DNA from: Streptomyces sp. CC0208
GTDB lineage: Bacteria; Actinomycetota; Actinomycetes; Streptomycetales; Streptomycetaceae
Assembly: GCF_003443735.1 (NCBI RefSeq)
Contig: NZ_CP031969.1
Coordinates: 5,084,001-5,148,000, forward strand
Length of the DNA: 64,000 bases
Direction of reading: 5' to 3'
Positions 1 to 8,320 of the stretch are shown here, one piece after another (within the stretch, counting starts at the first letter, position 1; the number at the start of each line of letters is the position of its first letter). Below the pieces are notes generated by a model that saw only the letters and a program-made list of their open reading frames with translations, did no database searches and was not told the origin of the DNA. The position numbers and the translations under genes were made by a program.

Positions 1-1368
1 GAGCAGGTCGAGGGGCGGCTTCGGCGGCAGGGGCTGCTGGGTGGTGCGCTCCGGGCCGACCTGGGGAACGGCGGCGGTCACGTCCGCCTTCGGCCGGGGC
101 TCGTCGAGGGCCTTCAGCGCGACGAACCTGCTCGTCCGCTCGGCGTCGGCCTCCGGCTTGGGCGCGGGCTTGGGCTCCGGCTCCGCCTCGGGCTCCGGCT
201 CGGCCTCGGGCGCCTTGCCGAGCTTCAGCATGGTGGTGGGCTGGTCCACGGCGGGCCGGGGGGCCTTGAAGACGGCGGTGGGCTGGTCGACGGGGGGCGC
301 GTCGGCCGGCTCGTCGGGGGCGGGTCGCGCAGTGGCCGACTCGCCGGCGTCGGCAGGGGCTTCTGCGTCGCCCTCGCCCTCGCCCTCGCCAGCCGTGTCC
401 GTGTCGGTGGCCGGGCTGGTTTCGTCCTCGGCGCCCTTGCCGGGACCGTCCCCGTCCGCCGTGGCCACCCACGCCGCCACCGCGTCCCGCAGCCGCGCGT
501 CACCGCCCCCGGCCGGCTCGTCCCGCTCACCGGCCGCGCTGTCGGAGCTCTCGGCGGCACCGGAGTCACGGGACTCGTCGGCGGGGTCGGTCGTGTCGGG
601 GGCGTCCGGGCTCTCGGCCGTACCGGAGTCCTCCGGGGTCTTCGCCGTGCCCGTGTCGTCCGAGCCTTCGGCTGCCTCGGAGTCCTCGGACCCCTCGGCC
701 GTGGCCGTGTTGGCGTCCTCCGGGGTCTCAGCCGCACTGGAGCCCGGGCCCTCCGCCGTACCGGAGCCCTCAGCCGCGCCGGAGTCGTCCGAGCCCTCAG
801 CCGCACCGGGGTCGTCCGGTGTCTCGGCCGTACCGGAGTCCTCGGACCCCTCGGCCGTGGCTGTGTCGTGCGAGTCGTCGGCCGTCCCGGAGTCGTCCGG
901 TGCCTCTGCCGTGCCCGTGTCCTCCGGGGTCTCAGCCGCACCTGAGCCCGAGCCCTCAGCCGCACCTGAGCCCGAGCCCTCAGCCGTGCCGGAGTCGTCC
1001 GAGCCCTCGGCCGTGCCGGAGTCCTCCGGAGCCACCGCTGAGCCCCCGTCCTTCGATCCCTCCGCCGGCGAGGCCCCCTCGGCGGCCTCTGGGTGCTCCT
1101 CCGTGGCCGAAGGGGCGTCCTCGGGCTCCCCGGTGCCGGAACCGTCCGTTCCAGCCTCTGCGGGGCTCTCGGGGGCCTTCGGGAGGTCACGTACCGAGAA
1201 GACCCTCGTGGCCGTGTCGACGCCTCCGAGGGAGATCGACTCCCGTGCCACCGCGAGCCGGGGATCGGGGGCGGAACTCCTCGCCTCGGGAACCGGACTC
1301 GCGCTCCCCGACGTCGGTTCCGCCGACGACTCGCGCTGCTTCGACCTGTCGGGGGTCTCGCCCGCCAC
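1..1368 (-). CDS. D-alanyl-D-alanine carboxypeptidase, N-terminal part (runs off the left edge)
   Basis: The minus strand reads open from the left edge to this start. The translation begins VAGETPDRSKQRESSAEP, passes through a long acidic Asp/Ser/Gly/Thr/Ala/Glu-rich repeat region (about 540-1060) and ends at the edge with VGPERTTQQPLPPKPPLDLL. That pattern is typical of the long cytoplasmic extension of streptomycete DD-carboxypeptidases, which precedes a membrane segment and the extracellular SxxK penicillin-binding domain. The catalytic domain lies outside the window, so the name rests on the N-terminal signature. GTG at 1368 is preferred because GGAGG sits 5 nt upstream; an in-frame ATG at 1383 is the alternative. 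The plus-strand frames here are shadows. Role by family: trimming of peptidoglycan stem peptides outside the membrane. Confidence 0.7.
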   Translation of the reverse strand, partial: MAGETPDRSKQRESSAEPTSGSASPVPEARSSAPDPRLAVARESISLGGVDTATRVFSVRDLPKAPESPAEAGTDGSGTGEPEDAPSATEEHPEAAEGASPAEGSKDGGSAVAPEDSGTAEGSDDSGTAEGSGSGAAEGSGSGAAETPEDTGTAEAPDDSGTADDSHDTATAEGSEDSGTAETPDDPGAAEGSDDSGAAEGSGTAEGPGSSAAETPEDANTATAEGSEDSEAAEGSDDTGTAKTPEDSGTAESPDAPDTTDPADESRDSGAAESSDSAAGERDEPAGGGDARLRDAVAAWVATADGDGPGKGAEDETSPATDTDTAGEGEGEGDAEAPADAGESATARPAPDEPADAPPVDQPTAVFKAPRPAVDQPTTMLKLGKAPEAEPEPEAEPEPKPAPKPEADAERTSRFVALKALDEPRPKADVTAAVPQVGPERTTQQPLPPKPPLDLL

Positions 1369-1618
1369 CGATGCCTCCTCCATGTGCCGCAGGTGATCGG
1401 TATCCGTCACCCTGCGCCTGCCGATCCATTGAATCGCCGCCCGGGCAGCCGCCACACCACGCTGTCCGAACCATGTACCAGTGTCCTGTGTGTGGCCCTG
1501 CTCCGAGCGGTAGACGAGAACGACATACCTACCGGTTCCACTACAAACAGGTCACGCACCCTCGACAGACCAATGTGAGAGGGGTCACCCTGTCTTTCAT
1601 CCACGCGGGGAGGCATGG

Positions 1619-2374
1619 ATGGGCAGGAGCCGCAGAACACTTCCGGAGGAGCTTCTGCTGCTGGCGTTGGACCCGACCACGGGTACCACCGCACAGCCGC
1701 AGTCGCTCGACCTCGGTCTGGCCGGAGCGCAGCTAGTGGAGCTGGCGTTGGCCGGACGGATAGCCCCAGACGGGGATCGTATCGCCGTGGTAGCCCCACG
1801 GCCGACAGGAGATCCGACTTTGGACTGCGCGTTGGAGTTGCTGCGAAGGCGTGGCGCTCCCGTGCGGGCAGTGAACTGGATCGGCGGGCCGCGCCTTGGG
1901 CTCCGCCAGACCTACCTCTCGCATCTGGAGCGGTGCGGCATGGTGCATGCCGTGGCGGGTCAGATGTGCGGGGTGTTGCCGACGACTCGGTACCAGGCGA
2001 CGGACAACGAGATCAGCCGGGAGATCAAGGCCCGACTGGACTCGGCGATCCGCACCGGCGTACCGCCGGACCCGCGGACCGCGGCGCTCGCCGCCCTGGC
2101 ACACGCGGTCGGCCTCGGCAAGCACCTGTATCCGGGCAACGAGGGACGTTCCTCGCGCTCCCGGCTGCGGGACCTGATCAGGCACGACCCGATGGGCGGA
2201 CTCGTCGCGCACGCCGTGATGGACGTCCAGAACGGCGTGGCCGCACAGCCACGTCGCAGCCCGGCACCGGCCGGCCGTCAGGCCGCCCCCGGAGCCAGGC
2301 CCGCGCCGGAACCCGCTCGCGGCGTTCCGATGCAACCGCGCCGAGGACCCATGGCGCGCGCCGTGGCTCACTGA
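1619..2374 (+). CDS. GPP34 (GOLPH3/Vps74-like) family protein
   Basis: 251 aa. The start MGRSRRTLPEELLLLALDP and the later segments LGLAGAQLVELALAGRI and LLRRRGAPVRAVNWIGG match the actinobacterial GPP34 family. That family is related to eukaryotic Golgi phosphoprotein 3, which binds phosphoinositides. The core is mainly alpha-helical, and the C-terminal 45 residues are a Pro/Arg/Ala-rich tail. ATG at 1619 is chosen over ATG at 1615 because the reading frame fits the family and GGGGAGG lies 5 nt upstream. Streptomycetes carry several GPP34 paralogues, often next to secretion or antibiotic loci. Their role is not established, though a peripheral membrane function is plausible. It stands alone, divergent from the carboxypeptidase gene. 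Confidence 0.85.
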   Translation: MGRSRRTLPEELLLLALDPTTGTTAQPQSLDLGLAGAQLVELALAGRIAPDGDRIAVVAPRPTGDPTLDCALELLRRRGAPVRAVNWIGGPRLGLRQTYLSHLERCGMVHAVAGQMCGVLPTTRYQATDNEISREIKARLDSAIRTGVPPDPRTAALAALAHAVGLGKHLYPGNEGRSSRSRLRDLIRHDPMGGLVAHAVMDVQNGVAAQPRRSPAPAGRQAAPGARPAPEPARGVPMQPRRGPMARAVAH

Positions 2375-2737
2375 GCCGCAGTCCCACGGCACGCACCGCC
2401 GGCAGCACGACCGCACCACGCACGACCCGCACCACTCGCACCACGCACCACTCAGCCGCCGCACCGTCAGTCCCCAAAAGACCGGTCCGGGAGCCGCTGG
2501 TCCGCGCGGGGCAGTGGAACCGTACGTCCGTACCTCGGGCGTCGCAGGGTTCCGCCGCCCCGCGCGGCCGCATGTTCGGGCCCCGCCCGCACTCCACGGC
2601 ACCGAATGGTCCCCGACTGACGTGTACGCAGCGCATATCCACCGTTTCCCAGCGGTAATAAGCACCTTGGTGGCAGTCTGCTCAACAGCAGATACGCAAA
2701 GTCAAGAACGAGGCACGCAGCCGGAGGTGCACGTCCC
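2375..2737. other. Intergenic, 363 bp, CACC-rich low complexity
   Basis: The first 90 bases after the GPP34 stop are low-complexity CGCACCAC/CACGCACC repeats. The rest is unremarkable and leads into the regulator at 2738, whose GGAGG lies 9 nt before the GTG. No credible coding frame was seen in either direction; open frames here are GC shadows. Confidence 0.5.
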
Positions 2738-3607
2738 GTGGCGTCCAATGTCAATCCCACCGTCAGGCGGCGCCGGCTGGGCCAGGAGCTGCGCAGGCTC
2801 CGCGAGCTCAAGGGCATGACGGCCGAAGAGGTGGCGGAGCGGCTGCTCGTGTCGCAGTCGAAGATCAGCCGGCTGGAGAACGGCCGGCGCAGCATCAGCC
2901 AGCGCGACGTCCGCGACCTGTGCGGGGTGTACGAGGTCGAGGACCAGCGAGTCGTCGAGTCCTTGATGCAGATGGCCAAGGACTCGCGGCAGCAGGGCTG
3001 GTGGCACGCGTTCGGGGACATCCCGTACAGCGTCTACATCGGTCTGGAGACCGACGCCGAGTCGCTGCGCGTCTACGAACCCCAGATCATCACCGGCCTG
3101 CTCCAGACCCGGCCGTACGCCGAGGCCATCGTGCGCGGTGGCGCGCCGGAGGCGACGGAGACGGAGAACGACAAGCGCGTCGAGGTACGGCTGCGCAGGC
3201 AGAGCCGGGTCGCGGCCGAGCGGGATCCCCTGCGGCTGTGGGTGGTTCTGGACGAGGCGTCCCTGCGCCGGGTCGTCGGCAGCCGGCAGGTGATGCGCGA
3301 GCAGCTGGAGTACCTCGTGGAGATGTCCCAGCAGCCCCATATCACCGTGCAGGTACTGCCGTTCGACGTCGGCGCCCATCCGGGACTCAGCGGGCAGTAC
3401 TCCATCCTGGAGTTCTCCGACGCGGCGGACTCCAGCGTCGTCTACATCGAGGGCGTCACCAGCGACCTGTACCTGGAGAAGGCACACGACGTGCAGAAGT
3501 ACACCGTGATGTACGAGCACTTGAGGGCCCAGGCGCTCAACGTCGACCAGTCGCGTCAGCTCATCGAGGACATCGCCAAGGAGTACGCCCGGGAGTACGC
3601 CCGGTGA
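2738..3607 (+). CDS. XRE-family regulator with DUF5753 (Scr1-type) domain
   Basis: 289 aa. A helix-turn-helix occupies about residues 10-70 (RRRLGQELRRLRELKGMTAE, then SQSKISRLENGRRSIS). The C-terminal DUF5753 domain runs from about residue 95 to 280 and carries the family signature YEPQIITGLLQT and the segment QQPHITVQVLPFDVGAHPG. It is a cytoplasmic DNA-binding protein of the WhiJ-like/Scr1 class expanded in Streptomyces. GTG start with GGAGG 9 nt upstream. The next gene is a DUF397 protein, the usual partner of this class, and some pairs of the type act in development. The partner is 201 bp away, so separate transcription is possible. The signal it senses is unknown. Confidence 0.93.
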   Translation: MASNVNPTVRRRRLGQELRRLRELKGMTAEEVAERLLVSQSKISRLENGRRSISQRDVRDLCGVYEVEDQRVVESLMQMAKDSRQQGWWHAFGDIPYSVYIGLETDAESLRVYEPQIITGLLQTRPYAEAIVRGGAPEATETENDKRVEVRLRRQSRVAAERDPLRLWVVLDEASLRRVVGSRQVMREQLEYLVEMSQQPHITVQVLPFDVGAHPGLSGQYSILEFSDAADSSVVYIEGVTSDLYLEKAHDVQKYTVMYEHLRAQALNVDQSRQLIEDIAKEYAREYAR

Positions 3608-3808
3608 AGCGCTGCTGAGCCGCTTCCGGACAGGGCGGGCCGGATAGTACACCCCGGTCTCGTCCCTCTGGAAGAGTCCCTTGGAATATGCCGCCGTAAG
3701 AGTGAATGACTGCTCCGAAAGAGGAGGCCGGCGAGTAGCGTCGATCACGCCAACGATCAGTAAAGGTTGGCGTAATCCGAACACTGCGCATCTGGCTACG
3801 GAGCGAAT

Positions 3809-4000
3809 ATGGCAATTCGTCTGGGAACCCTGGACACATGGACGACCTCCACCTACACCAACGCCAACGGGGCGTGCCTGATGGTGAGGTCGACCGAAGA
3901 GGAAGCACTCGAACTCGGCGACACGAAGATTCCCGAGGGGCCGAAGCTGGCCTTCCCCGCCGAGGCCTGGAGTGCCTTCGTGGCCTCGGTCAAGGTGTGA
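3809..4000 (+). CDS. DUF397 domain protein
   Basis: 63 aa. The sequence covers a single DUF397 domain: WTTSTYTNANGACLMV in the first half and EGPKLAFPAEAWSAFVASVK at the end. ATG start with GGAG 5-6 nt upstream. DUF397 proteins are small partners of XRE/DUF5753 regulators such as the one at 2738 and are thought to modulate them by direct contact. The upstream regulator is therefore the likely target, by family precedent only. Confidence 0.9.
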   Translation: MAIRLGTLDTWTTSTYTNANGACLMVRSTEEEALELGDTKIPEGPKLAFPAEAWSAFVASVKV

Positions 4001-4098
4001 CACCACGCCACACCACTACAACTGCACACGCACCACCACAGAGCCCTCTCGACCAGATCGCCGTCCTTGCCGAGGGGGCTCGGCGCGTATCTGCGGTA

Positions 4099-4206
4099 CT
4101 GGTCGCGCGGTTCCCCGCACCTCTTGAGCAGGTCCAGCCGTACCCACCCAGGGGCGCGGGGCTGTGACATCAGCGGCTCCGCCGCGGGGCGCGACCAGCC
4201 CCCACC
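4099..4206. repeat. Streptomyces intergenic repeat, degenerate
   Basis: Two arms of a streptomycete intergenic repeat. The left arm (4099-4121) is a variant of CTGGTCGCGCAGTTCCCCGC. The right arm (4149-4206) holds CAGGGGCGCGGGG and GGGGCGCGACCAGCCCCCACC. A closer match to the family flanks the insertion sequence at 51-52 kb. It sits between the convergent DUF397 and glutathione peroxidase genes and may form stem-loops serving as a transcript end. Confidence 0.6.
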
Positions 4207-4224
4207 GGAGCAGCAGCCGCGCTA

Positions 4225-4728
4225 CTACGCCAGCGCACCCTCCACCGCAGCCACGACCTCGTCGGACTCCGGCTCCGTCTGCGGAGAGAAGCGAGCCACG
4301 ACCGACCCGTCCCGCCCGATCAGGAACTTCTCGAAGTTCCAGCGGATGTCCCCGCTGTGCCCCTCCGCGTCGGCGAAGCCCACCAGCCGCTCGTACAGCG
4401 CGTGCCGCTCCTCGCCGTTCACCTCGACCTTCTCGGTCAGCGGGAAGGTCACGCCGTACGTCGCCGAGCAGAACTCCGCGATCTCCTCGGCGCTGCCGGG
4501 CTCCTGTCCGAGGAACTGGTTGCAGGGCACGCCGAGCACGGTGAAGCCGCGCTCCGCGTACCGCTCCTGCAGCTTCTCCAGCCCGTTGTACTGCGGGGTG
4601 AGCCCGCACTTGGAGGCCACGTTCACGATGAGGACGGCATTGCCGGCGTACTGCGCGAGGTCGGCGGAGCCGCCGGTGAGGGCCCCGATCTCGACGCCGA
4701 GGGGGGAGGAACCATCTGTAGTCGTCAT
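4225..4728 (-). CDS. Glutathione peroxidase-family thiol peroxidase
   Basis: 167 aa, the normal family length. The peroxidatic motif is NVASKCGLTPQYNGLE, with Cys in place of selenocysteine. The second conserved block is GFTVLGVPCNQF, and WNFEKFLIGRDGSVVARF is the third. Cys-type bacterial members usually reduce hydroperoxides with thioredoxin rather than glutathione, so thioredoxin-dependent activity in the cytoplasm is inferred. ATG at 4728. It is transcribed alone, converging on DUF397. Confidence 0.93.
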   Translation of the reverse strand: MTTTDGSSPLGVEIGALTGGSADLAQYAGNAVLIVNVASKCGLTPQYNGLEKLQERYAERGFTVLGVPCNQFLGQEPGSAEEIAEFCSATYGVTFPLTEKVEVNGEERHALYERLVGFADAEGHSGDIRWNFEKFLIGRDGSVVARFSPQTEPESDEVVAAVEGALA

Positions 4729-4763
4729 GAGCGGATGCTAACCCCGCTCGGTGAATCCCCGTT

Positions 4764-4922
4764 TCCGACCCCCGAGCCGCCACCAGCACCTCTCCGGCCG
4801 CCGTCCGCACGTACAGCACCGACCTCCCGCCCCCCGCCGCTCCACCAGCCCCGCGTCCAGCAGCACCCGCAGATGTCGCCCCACCGACCCCAGCCCCTGC
4901 CCGGTCACGGCGACCACCGTCG
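4764..4922 (-). pseudogene. ArsR-type winged-helix regulator remnant
   Basis: The minus strand encodes VTGQGLGSVGRHLRVLLDAG, the recognition helix and wing of an ArsR-like regulator, followed in another frame by GGRSVLYVRTAAGEVLVAA. The switch of frame falls in a G-run (GCGGGGGGCGGG), so the fragment is frameshifted as well as lacking its N-terminus. The missing N-terminal half would have lain at 4922 and beyond, where an MFS fragment begins instead. Confidence 0.6.
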
Positions 4923-5150
4923 GTGGCGCTGTCGGTGGTGGCCGTCCCCGTCACCGCGGCCTCGGTGGGCTTCGCCGTCGCCCTCCAGGGCCTCGGCGCG
5001 GTCCTCGCGGGCGCCCTGGCCCAACTGACCTCCCGGGCCCCGGCGATGACCCTGATGGGGGCCGCGTCGATCGCGGTGACCCTGACGCTCTTCGCGCTGG
5101 GCAGGCGTCACGGTCCGGACCACGTGGTCCCGGACCTCACCGAGCCCCGG
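4923..5150 (+). pseudogene. MFS transporter C-terminal remnant
   Basis: The plus strand encodes two hydrophobic stretches, VAVPVTAASVGFAVALQGLG and APAMTLMGAASIAVTLTLFA, ending in a basic GRR. This is what the last two helices of a major facilitator look like. There is no N-terminus: the frame begins at the junction with the truncated ArsR fragment. The reading frame stays open into the antisense of the DUF2235 gene, so the original stop is gone or displaced. Confidence 0.5.
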
Positions 5151-6279
5151 CAGGCACGGAGTTGGAGGCGAGGCGGACCTTCTCCACGTCCTGCTCGCCG
5201 AACTCCTTCAGGTACGTCTCGAGCGCCGGCGGGTGATAGTCGGGGTCGCCCTCGCGGCGGCGCAGGACCGTGTCCGCCAGGAACTCGTTGCCGTCGAACA
5301 GGCCCTGCTTGTCCCGCACCTGTCCGATGGGGCGGTGCAGGGGCCGGAAGAGCCGGTAGAAGCCCTTCCGGGAGGGGACCCACGGGCCCATCGGGTCGGG
5401 CTGGACGGCGAAGTCGGCACACTCCTGCGGGCGCATGCTGTCCGGCCCGTCCGCGCTGAGGACCGCGGGGTCGAACTCCAGGCCGTACCGGGCGGCTTGT
5501 CGGACCATCCACAGGAGGGTGATGTCGGACAGGCCCGAGTCCTTCTCGCCGCCCCCGACGGAGAGATGCACCCCGGCGAACCACACCTGTCTCAGCTCCT
5601 GCTCCTCGGGGGCGCCCTTCTCCTTCTGCCACAGGGTCGGCGGGAACGCCGAGCGCTCCTCGTCGACGGCCAGGGCCTGGAAGGCGCCGTTCACCGACTT
5701 GCTGAGGGTGGTGTCGTGGAAGGCCCAGCGGTGGTTGAAGCGGTCGACGAGCGGCTGGAGGAACCTGGGCGCCGGAACCGGGATGCCCAGGGAGCCGACG
5801 GTGTCCCACACGCCCACGAAACGGATCTCCGTCTCGTACGCGTACGCCCCGCGGAACAGCGTCGCGGCCACGCTGGTCGGTTTGTCGGCGCGGCTGCGGT
5901 ACAGCGCCCACGCCTCGTCGATCCGGTCGGCCTGTTCCGGGCGCAGGATGCCGCAGTTGCGCACCAGACCGGCCAGGCTGCGCGCGGTGAACGCGCCCCG
6001 GCTGAACCCGAACAGGTACAGGGAGTCCCCGGGTTCGTAGGTGTGGATCAGAAAGCGGTAGGCGTCGAGCACGTTGCGCGAGAGGCCCACCCCGAACGCC
6101 CCGCCCCGCAGCTTTTCCCTCCGGTTCGTGCCGACGCCGCTGTGGTAATACACCCGCTGTTCGGTTCCGACAGCGGAGCGTCGCCGTACGGCCAGGGCCA
6201 CCTTGGCGACATTCGTCTTGCTCGGCTGGTCGGCGAGATTCCACGTCCCGTCGCAGCAGACCACCAGACGCTTGGCCAT
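5137..6279 (-). CDS. DUF2235 alpha/beta-hydrolase-like protein
   Basis: 380 aa. The DUF2235 domain (T6SS Tle1-like phospholipase catalytic domain) fills the protein. RLVVCCDGTWNLADQPSKTN opens it, YYHSGVGTN follows, and the nucleophile elbow is LYLFGFSRGAFTARSLAGLV with Ser in GFSRG. ATG at 6279 is preferred over upstream in-frame codons because GGAGG lies 7 nt before it. There is no signal peptide, so a cytosolic enzyme is expected. Related proteins hydrolyse phospholipids, but stand-alone actinobacterial members are uncharacterised. No secretion-system genes are nearby. Confidence 0.88.
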   Translation of the reverse strand: MAKRLVVCCDGTWNLADQPSKTNVAKVALAVRRRSAVGTEQRVYYHSGVGTNRREKLRGGAFGVGLSRNVLDAYRFLIHTYEPGDSLYLFGFSRGAFTARSLAGLVRNCGILRPEQADRIDEAWALYRSRADKPTSVAATLFRGAYAYETEIRFVGVWDTVGSLGIPVPAPRFLQPLVDRFNHRWAFHDTTLSKSVNGAFQALAVDEERSAFPPTLWQKEKGAPEEQELRQVWFAGVHLSVGGGEKDSGLSDITLLWMVRQAARYGLEFDPAVLSADGPDSMRPQECADFAVQPDPMGPWVPSRKGFYRLFRPLHRPIGQVRDKQGLFDGNEFLADTVLRRREGDPDYHPPALETYLKEFGEQDVEKVRLASNSVPAGAR

Positions 6280-6402
6280 CTTGTGCCTCCTCTCCCTGTA
6301 GAGAGGACCCCGCGACTGCTCGGTAGATACAGCCAGTACCGCAGGGACCGCGCCGACCCGCAACTCGGCGCCCGGAAGCGGGTCGGCGGCGGGGCGCGTG
6401 GG

Positions 6403-7320
6403 TCAGGCCACGACCGTGAAGAGTCCCGTCCGCTCGCCCAGCCGGGACAGCGAGCTCTTGCCGGGGATGCCGTTGGCGTCGGCGCCGGTGTAGCCCAGGT
6501 GGCGCTGCCACTTGGCGTAGGCGGCGACGGTCGTGGAGCCGAAGGAGCCGTCCCCGGCGTGCGACTTGGCGAGATAGCCGAGTTCGACGAGGGCGGCCTC
6601 GGTGAGGTTGGTGCCGGTCAGATAGCTGATGTGGCCCTGCTTGGCCCCGGGATCGGTCTTCGCGGCCTTGACCAGCCGGGACAGGTCGACGCGGGGCTTG
6701 CCCGCAGGCTTCGTCGGCTCCGTCCTGCCGGGCCCCGCGGCCAGCTGCTTCTTCACGGCGGCCCGGAAGTCGTCCATGTCGAAGCTCGGGTCGATCTTCC
6801 CCGGCTGGCACTCCTTGTGCCCGGCGACGGACTTCTCGCTCCAGCCGTGTGCCCGGCAGATCGCCGCCGCCCACAGCACGGCCTGCCGGTACTGCGCCGC
6901 CGGGTAGGGGTCCCCGCCCTTGCCGCGGTTCTCGATCTCCAGGCCGTACAGACAGTCGTTGCCGTCCGCCTTCGCCACGTCGTCGTGCGGGAGCGGCTTC
7001 TCCGCACGGATCGCGTTCAGGACATCGATGTCGGCGTAACCGGCGTGGTTGGTACGGCCGTTGCCGATCATCCACAGTCCGGCGGTCTTGCCGAGCCAGG
7101 CGTGGCACAGCGGTCCCGGCAGGTCGGATCTGCCCTTGAAGCAGAGCTCCTTGTCGTCGTGACTGCCGGTGTGGTGGATCAGCACCCCGATGACGGGCCC
7201 GAAGGCCCTGCCCGAGGCGGCGTCGCGGTTGTGGGTCTTCCAGCCGGCGTGCTCGTGCACGGTGAGGCCCTCGGCCTTCAGTGCGGCGAGCATCTTCGCG
7301 GCGGACAGGGGAGTGGCCAT
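6403..7320 (-). CDS. N-acetylmuramoyl-L-alanine amidase with peptidoglycan-binding domain
   Basis: 305 aa. An Amidase_2 domain occupies about residues 10-170, with zinc-site motifs GVLIHHTGS and VAGHKECQPGKIDP. A C-terminal peptidoglycan-binding-like segment (about 230-300) holds ALVELGYLAKSHAGDGSFGS and TVAAYAKWQRHLGY. ATG at 7320 is used because GGAGGG lies 12 nt upstream and the family begins there. No signal peptide is evident, as in endolysin-type amidases, so it may act in the cytosol on recycled muropeptides, be released by lysis, or be phage-derived. It lies 123 bp upstream of the DUF2235 gene on the same strand. Confidence 0.9.
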   Translation of the reverse strand: MATPLSAAKMLAALKAEGLTVHEHAGWKTHNRDAASGRAFGPVIGVLIHHTGSHDDKELCFKGRSDLPGPLCHAWLGKTAGLWMIGNGRTNHAGYADIDVLNAIRAEKPLPHDDVAKADGNDCLYGLEIENRGKGGDPYPAAQYRQAVLWAAAICRAHGWSEKSVAGHKECQPGKIDPSFDMDDFRAAVKKQLAAGPGRTEPTKPAGKPRVDLSRLVKAAKTDPGAKQGHISYLTGTNLTEAALVELGYLAKSHAGDGSFGSTTVAAYAKWQRHLGYTGADANGIPGKSSLSRLGERTGLFTVVA

Positions 7321-7592
7321 CGCTGCGGTGTCCCTCCGGATGACGTACGGCGAAGGCGCGTCAAGTACGCGGCGGATCTTGTGAGTTGACGCGCGCAGGG
7401 CATTCGGTGGGACGTGCTCGCCCCACTCGCCGCACATGATTGCGCCAATGCCGGGCCCTCACGGGGAAATCGCGGCATTGACAGCCGAACGGAGTCGCGG
7501 GCGCGCGGTGTTTCGGTGATCCGCGTTCGGCGCGGCGGCCCAAGGGGAACGACCGCCGCGCCGAGGCCGGTTCACCGCGGCTGGAATGCCGG

Positions 7593-7634
7593 GCCGGACT
7601 GCTGTGGCCGGACTGCCGTGGCCGGACTGCTGTG
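7593..7634. repeat. Tandem repeat, 3 x 14 bp
   Basis: Three head-to-tail copies of GCCGGACTGCTGTG (the middle copy has one change) lie directly beyond the stop of the CE4 esterase at 7643. The rest of the 7321-7592 gap shows no gene. Confidence 0.85.
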
Positions 7635-7642
7635 ATGGTGGC

Positions 7643-8320
7643 TCAGCCCGGTGCCACCGCGCGGCCGGTCTGGGGCGAGATCATGCCCGAGCACAGCCCC
7701 TTGGCGGCCAGTGTCTGTGCGATGCGCGGGATCGCCGCGCGGGTGTTTGCGGGCCAGTCGTGCATGAGGATGACCTGCCCGTTGGTGAGCCGGCCGACGG
7801 CCGCGACGATCGCGTCGGTACTGGCGTTGTTCCAGTCCTGTGAGTCGACGTTCCAGATGATCTCGGTCAGCCCGTACTTGGCCTCCACGGCCTTCACCGT
7901 CGAGTTGGTCTCGCCGTACGGCGGCCGGAACAGCCTCGGTGTGCCACCACCGGCGTTCGCGATCGCCTGCTGGGTGCGGGAGATCTCCGAGTCGACGGTC
8001 GCCTGGCTCTGCTGGGTCAGATGCGGATGGGTGTAACTGTGGTTGCCGACCCACATCCCGGCGCTGACCTGGGCCCTGACGAGCGCCGGGTTGGCGGCGG
8101 CGTTCTGGCCGGTGTTGAACATGGTGGCCCTGAGGCCGTACTGCTTCAGGGAGTTGAGCAGGGTGGTGGTGCCGCTGCCCGGGCCGTCGTCGAAGGTCAG
8201 GCCGACGTATCCGGAGCAGGCGGCGGCCTGCGCGGGGGCAGCGGAGGCGGGGACGGTGAGGGTGCCGGCGGCGGCGAGTGCGGCGGCGGCCAGTAACGGC
8301 AGGTGCGCCCGGGCCCTCAT
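7643..8320 (-). CDS. Secreted CE4 polysaccharide deacetylase, likely acetylxylan esterase
   Basis: 225 aa. A Sec signal peptide (residues 1-35: MRARAH followed by an Ala/Leu-rich core) precedes a NodB domain. Motifs in order: LTFDDGPG (metal and base Asp pair), GNHSYTHPHL (two metal His), FRPPYGE, WNVDSQDW and ILMHDW, all intact. The domain alone fits chitin, peptidoglycan or xylan deacetylation. The context points to xylan: the start overlaps the stop of the GH11 xylanase (TGATG), the same partnership as xlnB-axeA of S. lividans. Predicted role: removal of acetyl groups from xylan outside the cell so the xylanase can work. Confidence 0.85.
   Translation of the reverse strand: MRARAHLPLLAAAALAAAGTLTVPASAAPAQAAACSGYVGLTFDDGPGSGTTTLLNSLKQYGLRATMFNTGQNAAANPALVRAQVSAGMWVGNHSYTHPHLTQQSQATVDSEISRTQQAIANAGGGTPRLFRPPYGETNSTVKAVEAKYGLTEIIWNVDSQDWNNASTDAIVAAVGRLTNGQVILMHDWPANTRAAIPRIAQTLAAKGLCSGMISPQTGRAVAPG

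Noticed and set aside
540..1060. Repeats resembling a CRISPR array
   Set aside because: Units are imperfect, in frame and of unequal length; they encode the Asp/Ser/Gly/Thr/Glu-rich region of the carboxypeptidase.
41..1396. 451-aa Ser/Pro-rich open frame on the plus strand
   Set aside because: It is the antisense shadow of the acidic repeat region of the carboxypeptidase gene, whose minus frame matches a known family and has a good ribosome site.
5108..7108. 666-codon minus frame across the DUF2235 and amidase genes
   Set aside because: Arg/Pro/Gly-rich shadow in a different frame from both recognised proteins.
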